The notes: generated from the sequence alone by a model not told the origin. A stretch of 64,000 bases of DNA from Janthinobacterium saanense (GCF_014200675.1 NZ_JACHCI010000006.1:190921-254920); one strand, 5' to 3'; shown: positions 8,541 to 18,941, counted from the stretch's first letter. A program made the numbers and translations.

Positions 8541-9029
8541 TCAAAATTTCACATGCTGCGCGTAAGCGACAGGCAGATAAGGCTTGACGGAGCGCGCGCC
8601 CTGTTCGGCGAGCGGACTGAGCAACGCGTTTTTCCAGAACGGCTGCTGGGGAATGGAGGTCATGCCACACAAGATGACGGCGGTCAGCACAATCACAAGG
8701 CCGCGCGCCACACCAAACAGGCTGCCCAGGGTGCGGTCGGCCAGGCTCAGGCCCGTGACCTTGACCAGTGCATCGACCGTCATGCCCAGCAATCCCATCA
8801 GGATGCGCACGCCAATAAACAGCACCACAAAAGCCAGCAGCAGGCGGATGGCTTCGCCTGGAACAGCTTCAGGCAAGAATTTCGCCAGGGTCGCGCCATA
8901 GGCGTTGGCAATCACAAACGCCACCACCCAGCTGACCAGCGACAGCATTTCCTTGACCAGGCCGCGCATCGTGCTGATCAGCACCGATGTCACCAGCACG
9001 AACAGCACCAGGTAATCGAAGATCGTCAC
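8541..9029 (-). CDS. cvpA: CvpA family membrane protein
   Basis: A 162-residue inner-membrane protein with about four hydrophobic helices (YLVLFVLVTSVLIS, LVSWVVAFVIANAYG, LLLAFVVLFIGVRIL, GLVIVLTAVILCG). The conserved loop GLVKEMLSLVSWVVAF and the GATLAKFLP segment fit CvpA, which is needed for colicin V production in E. coli and whose basic role is unclear. Translation starts at GTG (9029) with AAGG upstream. It is coupled in order with dedD and purF. Confidence 0.9.
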   Translation of the reverse strand: MTIFDYLVLFVLVTSVLISTMRGLVKEMLSLVSWVVAFVIANAYGATLAKFLPEAVPGEAIRLLLAFVVLFIGVRILMGLLGMTVDALVKVTGLSLADRTLGSLFGVARGLVIVLTAVILCGMTSIPQQPFWKNALLSPLAEQGARSVKPYLPVAYAQHVKF

Positions 9030-9061
9030 GCGCGCTCAACCTTGTTGTAAAGTCACACAGA

Positions 9062-10060
9062 TCACTGCGCTACCACGCTGCCGCCCAGACCCAGCCTTTG
9101 CACCTTGGCAAGCGTCTTTTCCGCTTCTTCGCGGCTGCCCGATGGGCCCACGCGCACGCGGATGCGCTCACCGGACGCGCTGGACACTTTTTGCGTATAG
9201 GAGCTGATGCCGGCATCGCGCAATTTGTCCTGCAATTCATTGACCTTGTCTTGCGTCGCCAGCGCCGCGACTTGCACCACGAACTTGCCCGTGGCAGCGT
9301 CGTGCGGCTTGTCTTGCACCTTGGCAGCCTGGCTGACCGGCTTGCCTTCCAGAATCGCCATCGCGCGCGCCGCATCGTCGCTGGACTGGGCTGGCTTGGC
9401 GGGCTTTTCTACCTTGGGCTCAGGCTTAGGCTCCGGCCTGGCTTCAGGCTTTTCGTGTTTAGGTTCCGGCTTGGGCTCTGGCTTGGGCTCAACTTTGGCA
9501 GGCTTGGGTTCAGGCTTGGGCTCCATCCTCGGCTCAAGATACTCCGGCTTGGCCGGCGCAGGCGCGGCAGCGGCCAGCACGGGCGCCGGCACCGGCACCG
9601 GGACCGGGACCGCCGCTGGAGCCGGTGCAGGCCTGGCCCTGGCCGGCGCTGGCGTGTCGACGATTTCCTCGGACTGGTCCAGGCCCTGCTCGTTGGCGGC
9701 CGACGCCTGGGCCGGCTGCGCTGGCAGGGGTGCAGGCGCAGCCGCCGGTTTGTCTTTCGACGGAATCTCGATGGCGATATCGTTCACGGGCGCCTTCGAC
9801 TCGGAATCGAGCAGCATCGGCAAGCCGATGGCCACGCCCAAGGCCAGGGCGACGGCCCCGATCAGGCGGCGGCGCGCGCGTTTTTTCTCTGGCAAGGCCG
9901 GGTCCGGCGCTTCCTTGCCGCCACGGCGCGCGCCGCCCCCACCGGAAGTGTTGGCGGCGCGCTTGCGGTTAGTCGCCTGGGCTTCGCCCGGAACATAAAA
10001 GCCGCTGTCTTCGCCAGAGGATTCTTGCTTGTTTTTAAATAGTTTCGAGAACAAGCCCAT
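9062..10060 (-). CDS. dedD: SPOR domain protein, DedD-like
   Basis: Probable septal cell-division protein of 332 residues. A short basic cytoplasmic N-terminus is followed by one membrane helix near residue 90 (RRLIGAVALALGVAIGLPML), then a long Pro/Ala/Lys/Glu-rich periplasmic linker with repeated PEPKPEPK units (about 195-240). The C-terminal SPOR domain (KFVVQVAALATQDKVNELQDKL...RVRVGPSG) binds denuded peptidoglycan at division sites. The low-complexity linker makes the nucleotide sequence repetitive at 9415-9540. The folC-dedD-cvpA order is as in E. coli. Confidence 0.9.
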   Translation of the reverse strand: MGLFSKLFKNKQESSGEDSGFYVPGEAQATNRKRAANTSGGGGARRGGKEAPDPALPEKKRARRRLIGAVALALGVAIGLPMLLDSESKAPVNDIAIEIPSKDKPAAAPAPLPAQPAQASAANEQGLDQSEEIVDTPAPARARPAPAPAAVPVPVPVPAPVLAAAAPAPAKPEYLEPRMEPKPEPKPAKVEPKPEPKPEPKHEKPEARPEPKPEPKVEKPAKPAQSSDDAARAMAILEGKPVSQAAKVQDKPHDAATGKFVVQVAALATQDKVNELQDKLRDAGISSYTQKVSSASGERIRVRVGPSGSREEAEKTLAKVQRLGLGGSVVAQ

Positions 10061-10084
10061 GCGTGATTTTCAGTCGAGTGCGTT

Positions 10085-11383
10085 TCAGTGAAGTGAGGAT
10101 TTTCGGGCCTTCATCACACCGGCAACGGTGAGGAAAGATCCAAAGACCACAATTCTATCATTCTCACCGGCCCGGCTCATTGCATTTGCAAAAGCTTGTG
10201 CAGGTTCATCGAAAATAGACACGGTATGGTCGCTGCTATCGGGCTTATCTTCCAGCAAGATTTGCACTTTGGCCGCCAGTTCCGAGGCCGTGGCCGCGCG
10301 TGGCGAAGGCAAGCCCGTCAAACACCAGTGGTCGACATGTTCCGACATGGCAGCCAGTACGCCATCGATATCCTTGTCATGCATGGAACCGAAAACCGCG
10401 TAGGTGTAGGGGTGGAAACCCATATTGCCCAGGTTCTGGTTCAGCGCGGAAGCGGCGTGCGGATTGTGCGCCACGTCCAGGATCACGCTGGGGCGGCCCG
10501 GCAAGACCTGGAAGCGGCCCGGCAGTTCCACCGTCACCAGGCCCGTGCGCACTTCTTGCGCGCCGACTGGCAATTGCAATTTCAACACTTCCAGCGCAGC
10601 CAGCACGGCGCAGGCATTGAGGATCTGGTTGGCGCCGCGCAAGCTTGGGTAAGCGAGTGAATTGCGGCGCTGTTCGCGGCCGCCATAATTCCACTGCTGC
10701 TTGTCGCCCGAATAATTGAAATCGCGGCCCATCAGCCACAGATCGGCGCCGATTGCCTCGGCATGGTCGATCAGCGACTGTGGCGGCACGGGGTCGCTGC
10801 AGATGGCGGCCCTGCCCGGACGGAAAATGCCGGCCTTCTCAAAGCCGATCGCTTCGCGCGTGTCGCCCAGGAAATCCGTGTGGTCGATATCGACGCTGGT
10901 CACAATCGACACATCGGCGTCGATGATGTTGACGGCATCAAGGCGGCCGCCCAGGCCCACTTCCAGGATCACCACGTCCTGGCCGGCGCCCGCCAGCAGC
11001 TGCATGATGGCCAGGGTAGTGAATTCAAAATAGGTCAGCGGAATATCGCCACGCACCGCTTCGACGGCGTTGAAGCTGGCGATCAATTGCTCGTCGCTGG
11101 CCATTTCGCCACCGATGCGGGCGCGCTCGTTAAAGTCGAGGAAGTGCGGCTTGATGTAGAGGCCCACCTTGTAGCCGGCGCGCAGCAGGACCGATTCCAG
11201 CATGGCGCAGGTGGAACCCTTGCCATTGGTGCCAGCGACCATGATGACGGGGCAGGAAAAAGCCAGCGCCAGGCGCTGCTTGATTTCCAGCACGCGTTCC
11301 AGGCCCATATTGATCACGGTTTCGGAATGACGGTTTTCCAGCATGGTCAACCATGCCGGCAGGGTCGTAGGGAGATTTTGCAT
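10085..11383 (-). CDS. folC: Bifunctional dihydrofolate / folylpolyglutamate synthase
   Basis: ATP-dependent Mur-ligase-type enzyme that adds glutamate to dihydropteroate and folates. It has 432 residues (E. coli 422). The P-loop GTNGKGST is at residues 51-58. The carboxylate-binding and metal motifs GLGGRLDAVN and TSVDIDHTDFLG are present, and ILDVAHNPHAA marks the C-terminal domain. It is downstream of accD on the same strand, as in E. coli. Confidence 0.96.
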   Translation of the reverse strand: MQNLPTTLPAWLTMLENRHSETVINMGLERVLEIKQRLALAFSCPVIMVAGTNGKGSTCAMLESVLLRAGYKVGLYIKPHFLDFNERARIGGEMASDEQLIASFNAVEAVRGDIPLTYFEFTTLAIMQLLAGAGQDVVILEVGLGGRLDAVNIIDADVSIVTSVDIDHTDFLGDTREAIGFEKAGIFRPGRAAICSDPVPPQSLIDHAEAIGADLWLMGRDFNYSGDKQQWNYGGREQRRNSLAYPSLRGANQILNACAVLAALEVLKLQLPVGAQEVRTGLVTVELPGRFQVLPGRPSVILDVAHNPHAASALNQNLGNMGFHPYTYAVFGSMHDKDIDGVLAAMSEHVDHWCLTGLPSPRAATASELAAKVQILLEDKPDSSDHTVSIFDEPAQAFANAMSRAGENDRIVVFGSFLTVAGVMKARKSSLH

Positions 11384-11427
11384 AGGGGAATAAAATGGGA
11401 CGGTGGAATGGGACGCCAGAACGGCGC

Positions 11428-11466
11428 GCGGCGCGCAAACAGATAGTGTATCCGTTGGCGCGCCGC
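11428..11466. other. GC-rich hairpin between accD and folC
   Basis: A perfect 9-bp inverted repeat (11428-11436 / 11458-11466) with a 21-base loop and no T-run on either side. It could stall transcription or be chance in GC-rich DNA. Confidence 0.3.
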
Positions 11467-11495
11467 AATGTGGTGTTCGAGAAATTAAGGGCGAC

Positions 11496-12368
11496 TTAAG
11501 CCAGAACCTCGACAGCCTGGTTTTGCAACAGGGCCAGCAGACGGGCGATTTCTTCGCGCATCTTGCGGCGGTCGACGATCATGTCCACGGCGCCCTTGGT
11601 GACCAGGAACTCGGCCCGCTGGAAGCCTTCCGGCAGTTTTTCACGCACGGTGTTTTCAATCACGCGCGGGCCGGCAAAGCCGATCAGCGCTTTTGGCTCG
11701 GCAATGACCACGTCGCCCATGAAGGCAAACGAGGCGGACACGCCGCCCATGGTCGGGTCGGTCAGCACGCTGATGAATGGCAATTTCTTTTCCGACAACT
11801 TGGTCAGCATGGCAGTGGTTTTCGCCATCTGCATCAGGGACAACAAGCCTTCCTGCATGCGCGCACCACCGGTGGCGGTGATGCAAATGAACGGTACTTT
11901 CTGTTCCAGCGCGATCTGTGCGCCGCGCACGAAGCGCTCGCCGACCACGGAGCCCATCGAGCCGCCCATGAATTCGAATTCGAAGCACGCCACCACCACT
12001 GGCAAGCTCATGATGGCGCCGCCCATCACGACCATCGCATCCGTTTCGCCCGTCGCCTCCATGGCCGACTTCAGACGATCCGGGTATTTCTTGCTGTCTT
12101 TAAACTTCAGGGTATCGACTGGCAGGATTTCCTGGCCGATTTCATAACGGCCACCCGCGTCGAGCAGGCTGTCGAGGCGCTCACGCGCGCGGATGCGCAT
12201 GTGGTGGTCGCATTTCGGGCAGACATGCAGGTTCGATTCCAGATCGGTGCGGTACAGCACGGCTTCGCACGATGGGCATTTGACCCACAAGCCTTCCGGC
12301 ATGGTTTTGCGCGCGGCAGCGTCAGAGCGCTGTATGCGCGGTGGCAGCAGTTTTTCCAACCAACTCAT
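11496..12368 (-). CDS. accD: Acetyl-CoA carboxylase carboxyltransferase beta subunit
   Basis: Zinc-binding beta subunit of the carboxyltransferase that makes malonyl-CoA. The product is 290 residues when started at 12368 ([10 protein letters not shown]), which has AAGGAG 7 bases upstream; the frame continues to 12434, but that extension is not conserved. The zinc ribbon cysteines are Cys31, Cys34, Cys50 and Cys53. The crotonase fold follows with [18 protein letters not shown] and [20 protein letters not shown]. Confidence 0.97.
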   Translation of the reverse strand: MSWLEKLLPPRIQRSDAAARKTMPEGLWVKCPSCEAVLYRTDLESNLHVCPKCDHHMRIRARERLDSLLDAGGRYEIGQEILPVDTLKFKDSKKYPDRLKSAMEATGETDAMVVMGGAIMSLPVVVACFEFEFMGGSMGSVVGERFVRGAQIALEQKVPFICITATGGARMQEGLLSLMQMAKTTAMLTKLSEKKLPFISVLTDPTMGGVSASFAFMGDVVIAEPKALIGFAGPRVIENTVREKLPEGFQRAEFLVTKGAVDMIVDRRKMREEIARLLALLQNQAVEVLA

Positions 12369-12420
12369 ATTTTCTCCTTGGGCCCCAGATGGGGCGTCGG
12401 TCGACACCCCGGGCAAACGG

Positions 12421-12452
12421 TAAAAGGGCGGCAAACACAGGTGGCGCCGCCC
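12421..12452 (-). terminator. Possible attenuating terminator between trpA and accD
   Basis: Stem GGGCGGC/GCCGCCC (12426-12432 / 12446-12452) with a 13-base loop, followed on the minus strand by TTTTA. The T-run is short, so partial read-through into accD is likely. Confidence 0.45.
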
Positions 12453-12556
12453 CGAATTTTATCTATTGCTTACAAATCAGTGGCCGAAGTGTAGCCGTTT
12501 ATCGCCGGGCTGTCGAACTTTGCCGCCGCACAGGAGTGCCTAAAATACAAGATTGC

Positions 12557-13354
12557 TCAGGCATCCAGTGCTGCGCGTATGCCTGCCGTAAAGCTGCGCA
12601 CGGCGTCCACTGCGCCACCCGGCGGGGCATTTTCGATTTCCTGAATGATGCGGCTGCCGATCACGACCGCATCGGCCACTTTGGCAACGGCCTGGGCAGT
12701 TGCCGCATCGCGGATGCCAAAACCGACACCGATGGGTAATTTTACATGCTGACGGATGGCTGCAAGACGTTCGGCTACCTGTTCTGTATCAATGTTACCT
12801 GCACCTGTCACGCCTTTCAGCGACACGTAATAGCTGAAGCCGCCGCCGACCTTGGCGACTTGCTGTATCCGTTCTTCGGTCGAGGTCGGCGCCAGCAGGA
12901 AGATCAGGTCCAGGCCGGCTACACGCATGGCGCTGGCGAACTCCTCACACTCTTCCGGCGGATAATCGACCACGATGGCGCCATCGGCGCCGGCTGCTTG
13001 CGCTGCAGCAATAAAAGCCGCGCTGCCGATACGTTCGATCGGATTGGCATATCCCATCAGCACCACCGGCGTGGTCTGGTTGGTCGTACGGAACTGGCGC
13101 ACGTATTCAAACACATCGTGGATGCCGACATTGAATTTCAGGGCACGCTCGCAGGCGCGCTGGATCACCGGGCCTTCGGCCATCGGATCGGAAAACGGCA
13201 CGCCCAGTTCCAGCACGTCGGCGCCGCCCTCGACCAGCGCATGCATCAGCGGCACGGTGGCGTCAGGGCCGGGGTCGCCGGCGGTAATAAAAGTGACCAG
13301 GCCGGTCTTGTGCTGGGATTTTAAATTGGCAAAAGTGGTGGCGATACGGGACAT
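12557..13354 (-). CDS. trpA: Tryptophan synthase alpha subunit
   Basis: Cleaves indole-3-glycerol phosphate to indole, which is channelled to TrpB. It has 265 residues with a TIM barrel fold. Catalytic Glu49 is present in [11 protein letters not shown]. The second catalytic position, Asp60 in E. coli and Salmonella, is Glu here (MAEGPVIQ; codon GAA checked on the DNA). The phosphate-binding GVGFGIRD and [11 protein letters not shown] segments are intact. It sits 80 bases after trpB. Confidence 0.96.
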   Translation of the reverse strand: MSRIATTFANLKSQHKTGLVTFITAGDPGPDATVPLMHALVEGGADVLELGVPFSDPMAEGPVIQRACERALKFNVGIHDVFEYVRQFRTTNQTTPVVLMGYANPIERIGSAAFIAAAQAAGADGAIVVDYPPEECEEFASAMRVAGLDLIFLLAPTSTEERIQQVAKVGGGFSYYVSLKGVTGAGNIDTEQVAERLAAIRQHVKLPIGVGFGIRDAATAQAVAKVADAVVIGSRIIQEIENAPPGGAVDAVRSFTAGIRAALDA

Positions 13355-13434
13355 GGGAATCTTTCTTTATTCTGTGGAGAAATGTCGGCTTGGGCGCTAT
13401 GCGACTAGCCGACCGGCAAAGGAATCACGGCTTT

Positions 13435-14685
13435 TCAGCTGAAATTCAATCCCATGCGTTCCGCCACAGTGTGCATGTCCTTGTCGCCACGGCCCGACAG
13501 GTTGGCCAGTACGATCTGGTCTTTCGGCAAGGTGGCCGCCAGCTTGGCCGCGTAAGCCAGTGCGTGCGACGATTCCAGGGCCGGGATGATGCCTTCGATA
13601 TGGCAGCAGTCGTGGAAGGCCTGCAGCGCTTCATCATCGGTGATCGACACATATTGCGCGCGGCCCGAGTCTTTCAACCACGCATGTTCGGGGCCCACGC
13701 CAGGATAATCAAGGCCGGCCGAAACGGAATGCGTCTCGATGATCTGGCCATTGTCATCCTGCAACAGATACGTGCGGTTGCCGTGCAGCACGCCCGGATA
13801 ACCGGCCGTCAGCGAAGCCGAGTGCTTGCCCGTGTCCAGTCCTTCGCCGGCCGCTTCCACGCCGATCAGTTTCACGTCTTTCTGGTCGATATACGGGTAA
13901 AAGATGCCCATGGCGTTGGAACCGCCACCGATGCAGGCCAGCACATAATCGGGCTGGCGGCCCGTCATTTCCGGCATTTGCACCAGACATTCTTCGCCGA
14001 TCACGGACTGGAAGTCGCGCACCATCATCGGGTAAGGATGCGGCCCGGCTACCGTGCCGATGATGTAAAAGGTGTTTTCGATATTCGTGACCCAGTCGCG
14101 CATGGCTTCGTTGAGCGCATCTTTCAAGGTCTTGGAACCGGACTCGACCGGTACAACGGTGGCGCCCAGCAATTTCATGCGGTACACGTTTTGCGCCTGG
14201 CGCTTGACGTCTTCGCTGCCCATGTAGACCACGCATTCCAGGCCGAAGCGGGCGCAGATGGTGGCCGTGGCCACGCCATGCTGGCCGGCGCCCGTCTCGG
14301 CGATGATGCGTGGCTTGCCCATGCGCTTGGCCAGCAAGGCCTGGCCGATCACGTTGTTGATCTTGTGCGCGCCCGTGTGGTTCAAGTCTTCGCGCTTGAA
14401 ATAGATTTGCGCGCCGCCGGCCAGCTCGGACCAGCGCTTGGCGTGGTAAATCGGCGATGGACGGCCGACAAAATGCTTCAGCTCGTAACGGAATTCTTCC
14501 AGGAATTCCGGGTCGACGCTGTAGCGGGCATAAGCGTCTTTCAGTTCGGCCAGGGCGTGCGTGAGCGTTTCGGCAACGAAAGAGCCGCCATAGGGGCCGA
14601 AATGGCCGCGTACGTCGGGGAAAGGGTAATCGGCGGCGTGAAACAATGCAGCGGCGGCGCCACTGTTTTTAACTTGGTCAGTCAT
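13435..14685 (-). CDS. trpB: Tryptophan synthase beta subunit
   Basis: PLP enzyme that condenses indole with serine. It has 416 residues from the ATG at 14685 (MTDQVKNSG), which has GAGG about 9 bases upstream; the frame extends further only through trpF. The PLP lysine lies in [18 protein letters not shown] and the phosphate-binding loop in [12 protein letters not shown]. The conserved [14 protein letters not shown] is near the N-terminus. It overlaps the 3' end of trpF by 8 bases, so translation is coupled. Confidence 0.98.
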   Translation of the reverse strand: MTDQVKNSGAAAALFHAADYPFPDVRGHFGPYGGSFVAETLTHALAELKDAYARYSVDPEFLEEFRYELKHFVGRPSPIYHAKRWSELAGGAQIYFKREDLNHTGAHKINNVIGQALLAKRMGKPRIIAETGAGQHGVATATICARFGLECVVYMGSEDVKRQAQNVYRMKLLGATVVPVESGSKTLKDALNEAMRDWVTNIENTFYIIGTVAGPHPYPMMVRDFQSVIGEECLVQMPEMTGRQPDYVLACIGGGSNAMGIFYPYIDQKDVKLIGVEAAGEGLDTGKHSASLTAGYPGVLHGNRTYLLQDDNGQIIETHSVSAGLDYPGVGPEHAWLKDSGRAQYVSITDDEALQAFHDCCHIEGIIPALESSHALAYAAKLAATLPKDQIVLANLSGRGDKDMHTVAERMGLNFS

Positions 14686-15361
14686 GGGGTAATCCTCTGG
14701 CAATGATGGCATCGGCATCCAGTACCGCGCGGATAAAATCGCGGACTCTGGATGCGTCCTTGATGCCCTTGGACGCTTCGACACCACTGCTGATGTCGAC
14801 GGCGTAAGGGCGCACGCGCACCACTGCGTCAGTCGCGTTTTGTACGCTCAAGCCACCACTTAAAACGACCCGAGGCGCGAGTTCTTTTGGGATGAGGGAC
14901 CAATCAAATACCTTTCCTGCACCGCCGTAGGCATCCACATAGGTGTCCAGCAAGAGGCTGGAAAACAAGGGACTGGCGGCGCGATAGCGCTGTTCGTATT
15001 CTAGCAAATCTTCAAAGCTGGTGTCAGGTTTGACGCGGAATACCTGCGTATAGGGCCGATTCACGGCGGCAGCCAGCGCAGCGCTGTGCTCGGGCGTTTC
15101 GTCGCCATGGAACTGCAGCAGCGACAAGGGCGCCACGGCCAGGGTCGCCCTGACCTCTTCCACGCTGGCATTGACGAACAGGCCCACCGTGCTGACATAG
15201 GGCGGAATCGCCGCAATCAAGGTTGCCGCCTGCTCCGGCGTCACGTAGCGCGGGCTTTTCGGATAAAACACGAAACCGATGGCGTCGGCGCCGGCCGCGA
15301 CGACGGCCTCGATATCTTCAACGCGGGTCAGACCGCAAATCTTGATGCGTGTGCGTGGCAT
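14678..15361 (-). CDS. trpF: Phosphoribosylanthranilate isomerase
   Basis: Third step of tryptophan synthesis, an Amadori rearrangement. It has 227 residues from the ATG at 15361 ([18 protein letters not shown]). The catalytic Cys lies in KICGLT. Family segments are [34 protein letters not shown] and [12 protein letters not shown]. The open frame continues to 15520 inside truA but lacks conservation. Overlaps trpB. Confidence 0.97.
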   Translation of the reverse strand: MPRTRIKICGLTRVEDIEAVVAAGADAIGFVFYPKSPRYVTPEQAATLIAAIPPYVSTVGLFVNASVEEVRATLAVAPLSLLQFHGDETPEHSAALAAAVNRPYTQVFRVKPDTSFEDLLEYEQRYRAASPLFSSLLLDTYVDAYGGAGKVFDWSLIPKELAPRVVLSGGLSVQNATDAVVRVRPYAVDISSGVEASKGIKDASRVRDFIRAVLDADAIIARGLPHD

Positions 15362-15375
15362 GGGTATTTCTTTCC

Positions 15376-16206
15376 TTAAAACCAGGGCAAGGCGCTGCTC
15401 GAATCCTGTGGCAAACCCCATTTCGGGTCGTAATCGATCTTCGCCAGGTACAGGCCGTCCGGCATGAAGGTGGGTGCGGCGGCATGGCGATCCTTGCTTT
15501 CCAGCAAATATCCCATCCATTCCGGTGCTTCGCGGCCGCTACCGATATACACCAGCGAGCCGACCAGATTGCGCACCATATGGTGCAAGAAGGCATTGGC
15601 GGTGATGGTAAAGATGATCAGCTCACCACGGCGCTCGATACGGATATCGTGCATCAGCTTGACGGGCGACTTGGCCTGGCACTGGGCGGCGCGGAAGGCC
15701 GTGAAATCGTGCCAGCCCAGCAAGGGCGCCACAGCCTGCTGCATGCGTTCGACGTCGAGCGGACGGAAAAAGAAACCGGCGCGCCCCGTCACCAGCGGCG
15801 AACGGGTGGGGTTGTTGTACAGCACATAATGATAGGTGCGGGCGCGGGCGCTGAAGCGGGCGTGGAAAAAATCGTTGACCGTCGGGTCGCCATCCAATTC
15901 CTTGGCCCAGCGCACGGCGATGGATGGCGGCAGGAAGGCATTCACGCCGCGCACCCAGGAGTGGATGTCGCGCGTCAATTCTGTATCGAAATGCACGACT
16001 TGCTCAAGCGCATGCACGCCCGTATCCGTGCGGCCGGCACAGGTGGTGGCCAGGCGCACGCGGGCAAATTGTTCCAGGGCGTTTTCCAGTTGGTCTTGCA
16101 CCGTCTGGCCACCGTCCTGCTTTTGGTAGCCATGCCAGGCCAGGCCGTCATACTGCAGACCCAGGGCGATGCGCTTCAATGGCGTTGCGAAAGTAATGTT
16201 TTGCAT
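15376..16206 (-). CDS. truA: tRNA pseudouridine(38-40) synthase TruA
   Basis: Isomerises uridines 38-40 in the anticodon stem of tRNA. It has 276 residues. The nucleophile Asp61 lies in CAGRTDTGVHALEQVVHFD. The conserved LQYDGLAWHGYQKQ is near the N-terminus and ANAFLHHMVRNLVGSLVYIG near the C-terminus. It lies between fimV and trpF, a standard arrangement in Burkholderiales. Confidence 0.97.
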   Translation of the reverse strand: MQNITFATPLKRIALGLQYDGLAWHGYQKQDGGQTVQDQLENALEQFARVRLATTCAGRTDTGVHALEQVVHFDTELTRDIHSWVRGVNAFLPPSIAVRWAKELDGDPTVNDFFHARFSARARTYHYVLYNNPTRSPLVTGRAGFFFRPLDVERMQQAVAPLLGWHDFTAFRAAQCQAKSPVKLMHDIRIERRGELIIFTITANAFLHHMVRNLVGSLVYIGSGREAPEWMGYLLESKDRHAAAPTFMPDGLYLAKIDYDPKWGLPQDSSSALPWF

Positions 16207-16252
16207 CGGCGCATTATACCGGTGCTGCGTTGCCCTGTTTGCTGACGGCTTC

Positions 16253-18778
16253 CTAGCTTAATAAGGCTCGCATCGTATTTGCCTTGGCGACTTGCTCGGC
16301 GCTACCACCCTTGATGACTTCATCAATCAATTCGCGGGCGCCTTCCTTGTCGCCGATTTCCTGGTAGGCAATCGCCAGGTCCAGCTTGGTATCCATTTCC
16401 ATGTGGATAGCCGACAACGGGTCTTCCACGCCAGGCGCGGCAGCCTTGCCATCGTTCAAGTCCAGGTCGATGCCGGACAAGTCGAATTCTTGTGCTGGCG
16501 GCAAGGTTTCAGCCGGCGACGGCTCGTGCGGAACGACCGGCGCAACGGCGGCCACTGCGGCCTCTGGCGCCACATCGAAATCGGCCAGGTCCACATCCTT
16601 CAATGGGTCTGGCAGCGGCGTCAAGCCTGGGCCTGCGCCATTCACGGGGCCGGCAGGCGGTTCCAGGTCCAGGCCAAAATCCATGCTGGCGTCAAAGTCC
16701 GCATCCTGGTGGGCTTGCGCGGCGGCTGGGGCTTCGGGTACTGGAATCGCTGCCGGGCCAGGCATCACGATAGGATCGCTGGTCGACACCGGTTCGAAAT
16801 CGAGGCTGTCCAGATCGAAGTCCAGGTGATGCGGGTCGGCAGGCGCAGGCTGGGCAGGCGCTGCAGGCACGACAACCTCTTCATCAGGCAAGTCCATGCT
16901 GCTGCCCACCGGACTAGCTCCCTTGCTCAAGCTCACCACCGCATCGACATCGGCGTTGCGGTACAAGGGATTGTGCGGATCGAGCGCCAGGCCCATGGCA
17001 GCCGCTTGCGGCCATTCATCGCCCTGCCCCTGCGTCTGGCTGTACAGTTCGCTGGCCTGCGCTTCAAAAGCGGCTGCGTCGTTGCGCGCCGAATAGATTT
17101 CCAGCAGTTTCAAGCGGGCAGCATGGCGGTCAGGATGGGCACGCAAAGCTTCCTTGAGGATTTCTTCCGCCTGGCCATCACGGCCGTACGCGATGTACAC
17201 ATCGGCTTCGGCGACCGGATCGACTTCATTGCCATCGAGGGCAGTCGCCCCCGCCACGGCAGCCGCACCGGCCACCGCCGCTGCTGCACCAGCGCCAAAC
17301 AGATGGTTGCTCGCTTCCGAATGCTGCTGTTCCGGCGCCAGGCTGTGTTCTGCCACGGGCGCCGGTGCCGGCGCTGGCGGCGTTTCCGGTTCCAACGTGG
17401 GTGGCACGTCATCGCGTGGCGCTTCGGCATCTTTCCGGCGGCGCGCCAGCACCAGCGCGGCAGCGGCCGCCAGCAAGGCGGCCACGGCGATACCGATGGC
17501 GCCTGCATGGTCGCCCAGCCTGTCCGCTAGCGTAGGCTCGAGCGGCGAAACCTGTTTGACCAGCGGCAGCGGCTTGGCTTTCGGCACTGGCGGCTGGGCC
17601 GGCGCACTGGCTTGCGCGCTGGCTGGAGCACTGGCCGCAGCCTCAGCCGGCTTGGCCGGTACTGGCGCGCTCTTGTCAGCCATGGCCTTGTTTTTCACGG
17701 CCATCAGCTTTTCCAGGTCGCTGACGTTCTTTTCCAATTCCTTGACGCGCGAGGCCGCTTCTTCCACCTGTTTGGCCTTGGCGATCTTGTCTTCATCGCT
17801 GGCGACCGCACTCTTGCCGGCAGCTTTTGCGGCCGATTCCGCTTTCGACAGCTTCAGCTTGTCTTGCGCTTCGCTGACGGCGGTCGGTTTTTCTTCCACC
17901 TTGGTGGTGCTGATCTTGCCGGCCGTGCTTTGTCCTGGCTGCGCAGACTTGGCTGGTTTGCTTTGCGCAACTTGCCCTGCCAGCTTGTTGCGGTAGGCTT
18001 CAAAATCGATGGCGTGCGCCGTCACCACGCTCTTTGCTTCAGCCGCATTGGTGGCGCGGATGGTCTCGGCGCCTGGCACGGCCAGGATGCGCCCGGCCTG
18101 CATGCGGTTCATATTGTCGCCCTTGAAGGCGTCGGGATTGGCGCGGTACAGGGCGACGAGCATCATGTCGAGCGATACGCCCGACGGTTTCAACTCACTG
18201 GCAATGCGGCTCAGCGTATCGCCAGTCTTGACGCGGTAATCGGCAGTTTTCTTGCCGGCATCCGGCGCAGGTGCAGCAGCAGGGATAGCGGCGGCAACGG
18301 CAGCCGGCTTGCCCTTGCTTGGCGCCGCCACTTGCGGGCCGCGCGTCTGGCGCGCTTCCGGCGTGTCGAGCACGAAAGCATATTCACGTACCTGGCGACC
18401 ATTCTTGCCGCTCAATTCCAGCAGCAGGTCGACCATCGGTTCAGTCACGGGCTGTGCCGAGCTGATGCGGACAAAGGGTTTGCCGTTGCGGCTTTCCACG
18501 GCAAAGCTCAAGGCGCTCAGGGCCGAATTGAATTCCACATTGGCCTGCTTGTAGGCATCGGGCGGCGCCAGTTTGGCCAGCAAGCCCGACAATTCGTCGC
18601 CCTTGACGGAGGTCAATTCGATCTCGGCGCGCAGCGGCTGGCCGGCAGCCGACAAGACGGTGATCTTGCCCAGCTCGGCCGCGGACGCCGCCGTAGACAA
18701 TAACACTGCGCATGCAACAGCGCTACTGAGTGTTTTGAGAGCAAGGGAGGCGACCCGGGGACGAGTGTGTGCAGGCAT
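16253..18778 (-). CDS. fimV: FimV/TspA-like peptidoglycan-binding polarity protein
   Basis: Large inner-membrane protein of 841 residues that in relatives organises the cell pole, type IV pili and chemosensory arrays. In order: signal peptide (about 1-33, ending ASA), FimV N-terminal domain, LysM domain near 185-235 (VKTGDTLSRIASEL), coiled coil near 300-365, one membrane helix near 425-445 followed by RRRKD, a long acidic cytoplasmic region with Ala/Pro-rich repeats, and the conserved C-terminal FimV domain (DLAIAYQEIGDKEGARELIDEVI). It lies in the asd-fimV-truA order common to Burkholderiales. Confidence 0.93.
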   Translation of the reverse strand: MPAHTRPRVASLALKTLSSAVACAVLLSTAASAAELGKITVLSAAGQPLRAEIELTSVKGDELSGLLAKLAPPDAYKQANVEFNSALSALSFAVESRNGKPFVRISSAQPVTEPMVDLLLELSGKNGRQVREYAFVLDTPEARQTRGPQVAAPSKGKPAAVAAAIPAAAPAPDAGKKTADYRVKTGDTLSRIASELKPSGVSLDMMLVALYRANPDAFKGDNMNRMQAGRILAVPGAETIRATNAAEAKSVVTAHAIDFEAYRNKLAGQVAQSKPAKSAQPGQSTAGKISTTKVEEKPTAVSEAQDKLKLSKAESAAKAAGKSAVASDEDKIAKAKQVEEAASRVKELEKNVSDLEKLMAVKNKAMADKSAPVPAKPAEAAASAPASAQASAPAQPPVPKAKPLPLVKQVSPLEPTLADRLGDHAGAIGIAVAALLAAAAALVLARRRKDAEAPRDDVPPTLEPETPPAPAPAPVAEHSLAPEQQHSEASNHLFGAGAAAAVAGAAAVAGATALDGNEVDPVAEADVYIAYGRDGQAEEILKEALRAHPDRHAARLKLLEIYSARNDAAAFEAQASELYSQTQGQGDEWPQAAAMGLALDPHNPLYRNADVDAVVSLSKGASPVGSSMDLPDEEVVVPAAPAQPAPADPHHLDFDLDSLDFEPVSTSDPIVMPGPAAIPVPEAPAAAQAHQDADFDASMDFGLDLEPPAGPVNGAGPGLTPLPDPLKDVDLADFDVAPEAAVAAVAPVVPHEPSPAETLPPAQEFDLSGIDLDLNDGKAAAPGVEDPLSAIHMEMDTKLDLAIAYQEIGDKEGARELIDEVIKGGSAEQVAKANTMRALLS

Positions 18779-18831
18779 AGTTGGAATAATCTTAGTTGGC
18801 GTGGGAAAACAGTTACTTTTCCAGATGTATC

Positions 18832-18860
18832 AACATATCATCATGCCCATAGCTATGCAA
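18832..18860 (-). promoter_or_regulatory. Candidate sigma70 promoter for fimV
   Basis: Minus-strand TTGCAT (18855-18860), 17-base spacer, TATGTT (18832-18837). It lies between the asd terminator and the fimV start, where a promoter is expected. Confidence 0.45.
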
Positions 18861-18895
18861 GCTCCGCATGGTTGAGTCTTGAGGGGCGAGGGACG

Positions 18896-18925
18896 AAAAA
18901 AAAAGCCGGGAAAACATCTCCCGGC
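18896..18925 (-). terminator. Terminator after asd
   Basis: Stem GCCGGG/CCCGGC (18905-18910 / 18920-18925) with a 9-base loop, followed on the minus strand by nine T. It lies 17 bases beyond the asd stop. Confidence 0.85.
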
Positions 18926-18941
18926 CTGATTTCATTGATGC

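Noticed and set aside
9415..9540. Tandem-looking repeats in DNA
   Set aside because: They encode the PEPKPEPK linker of the DedD-like protein and need no separate explanation.
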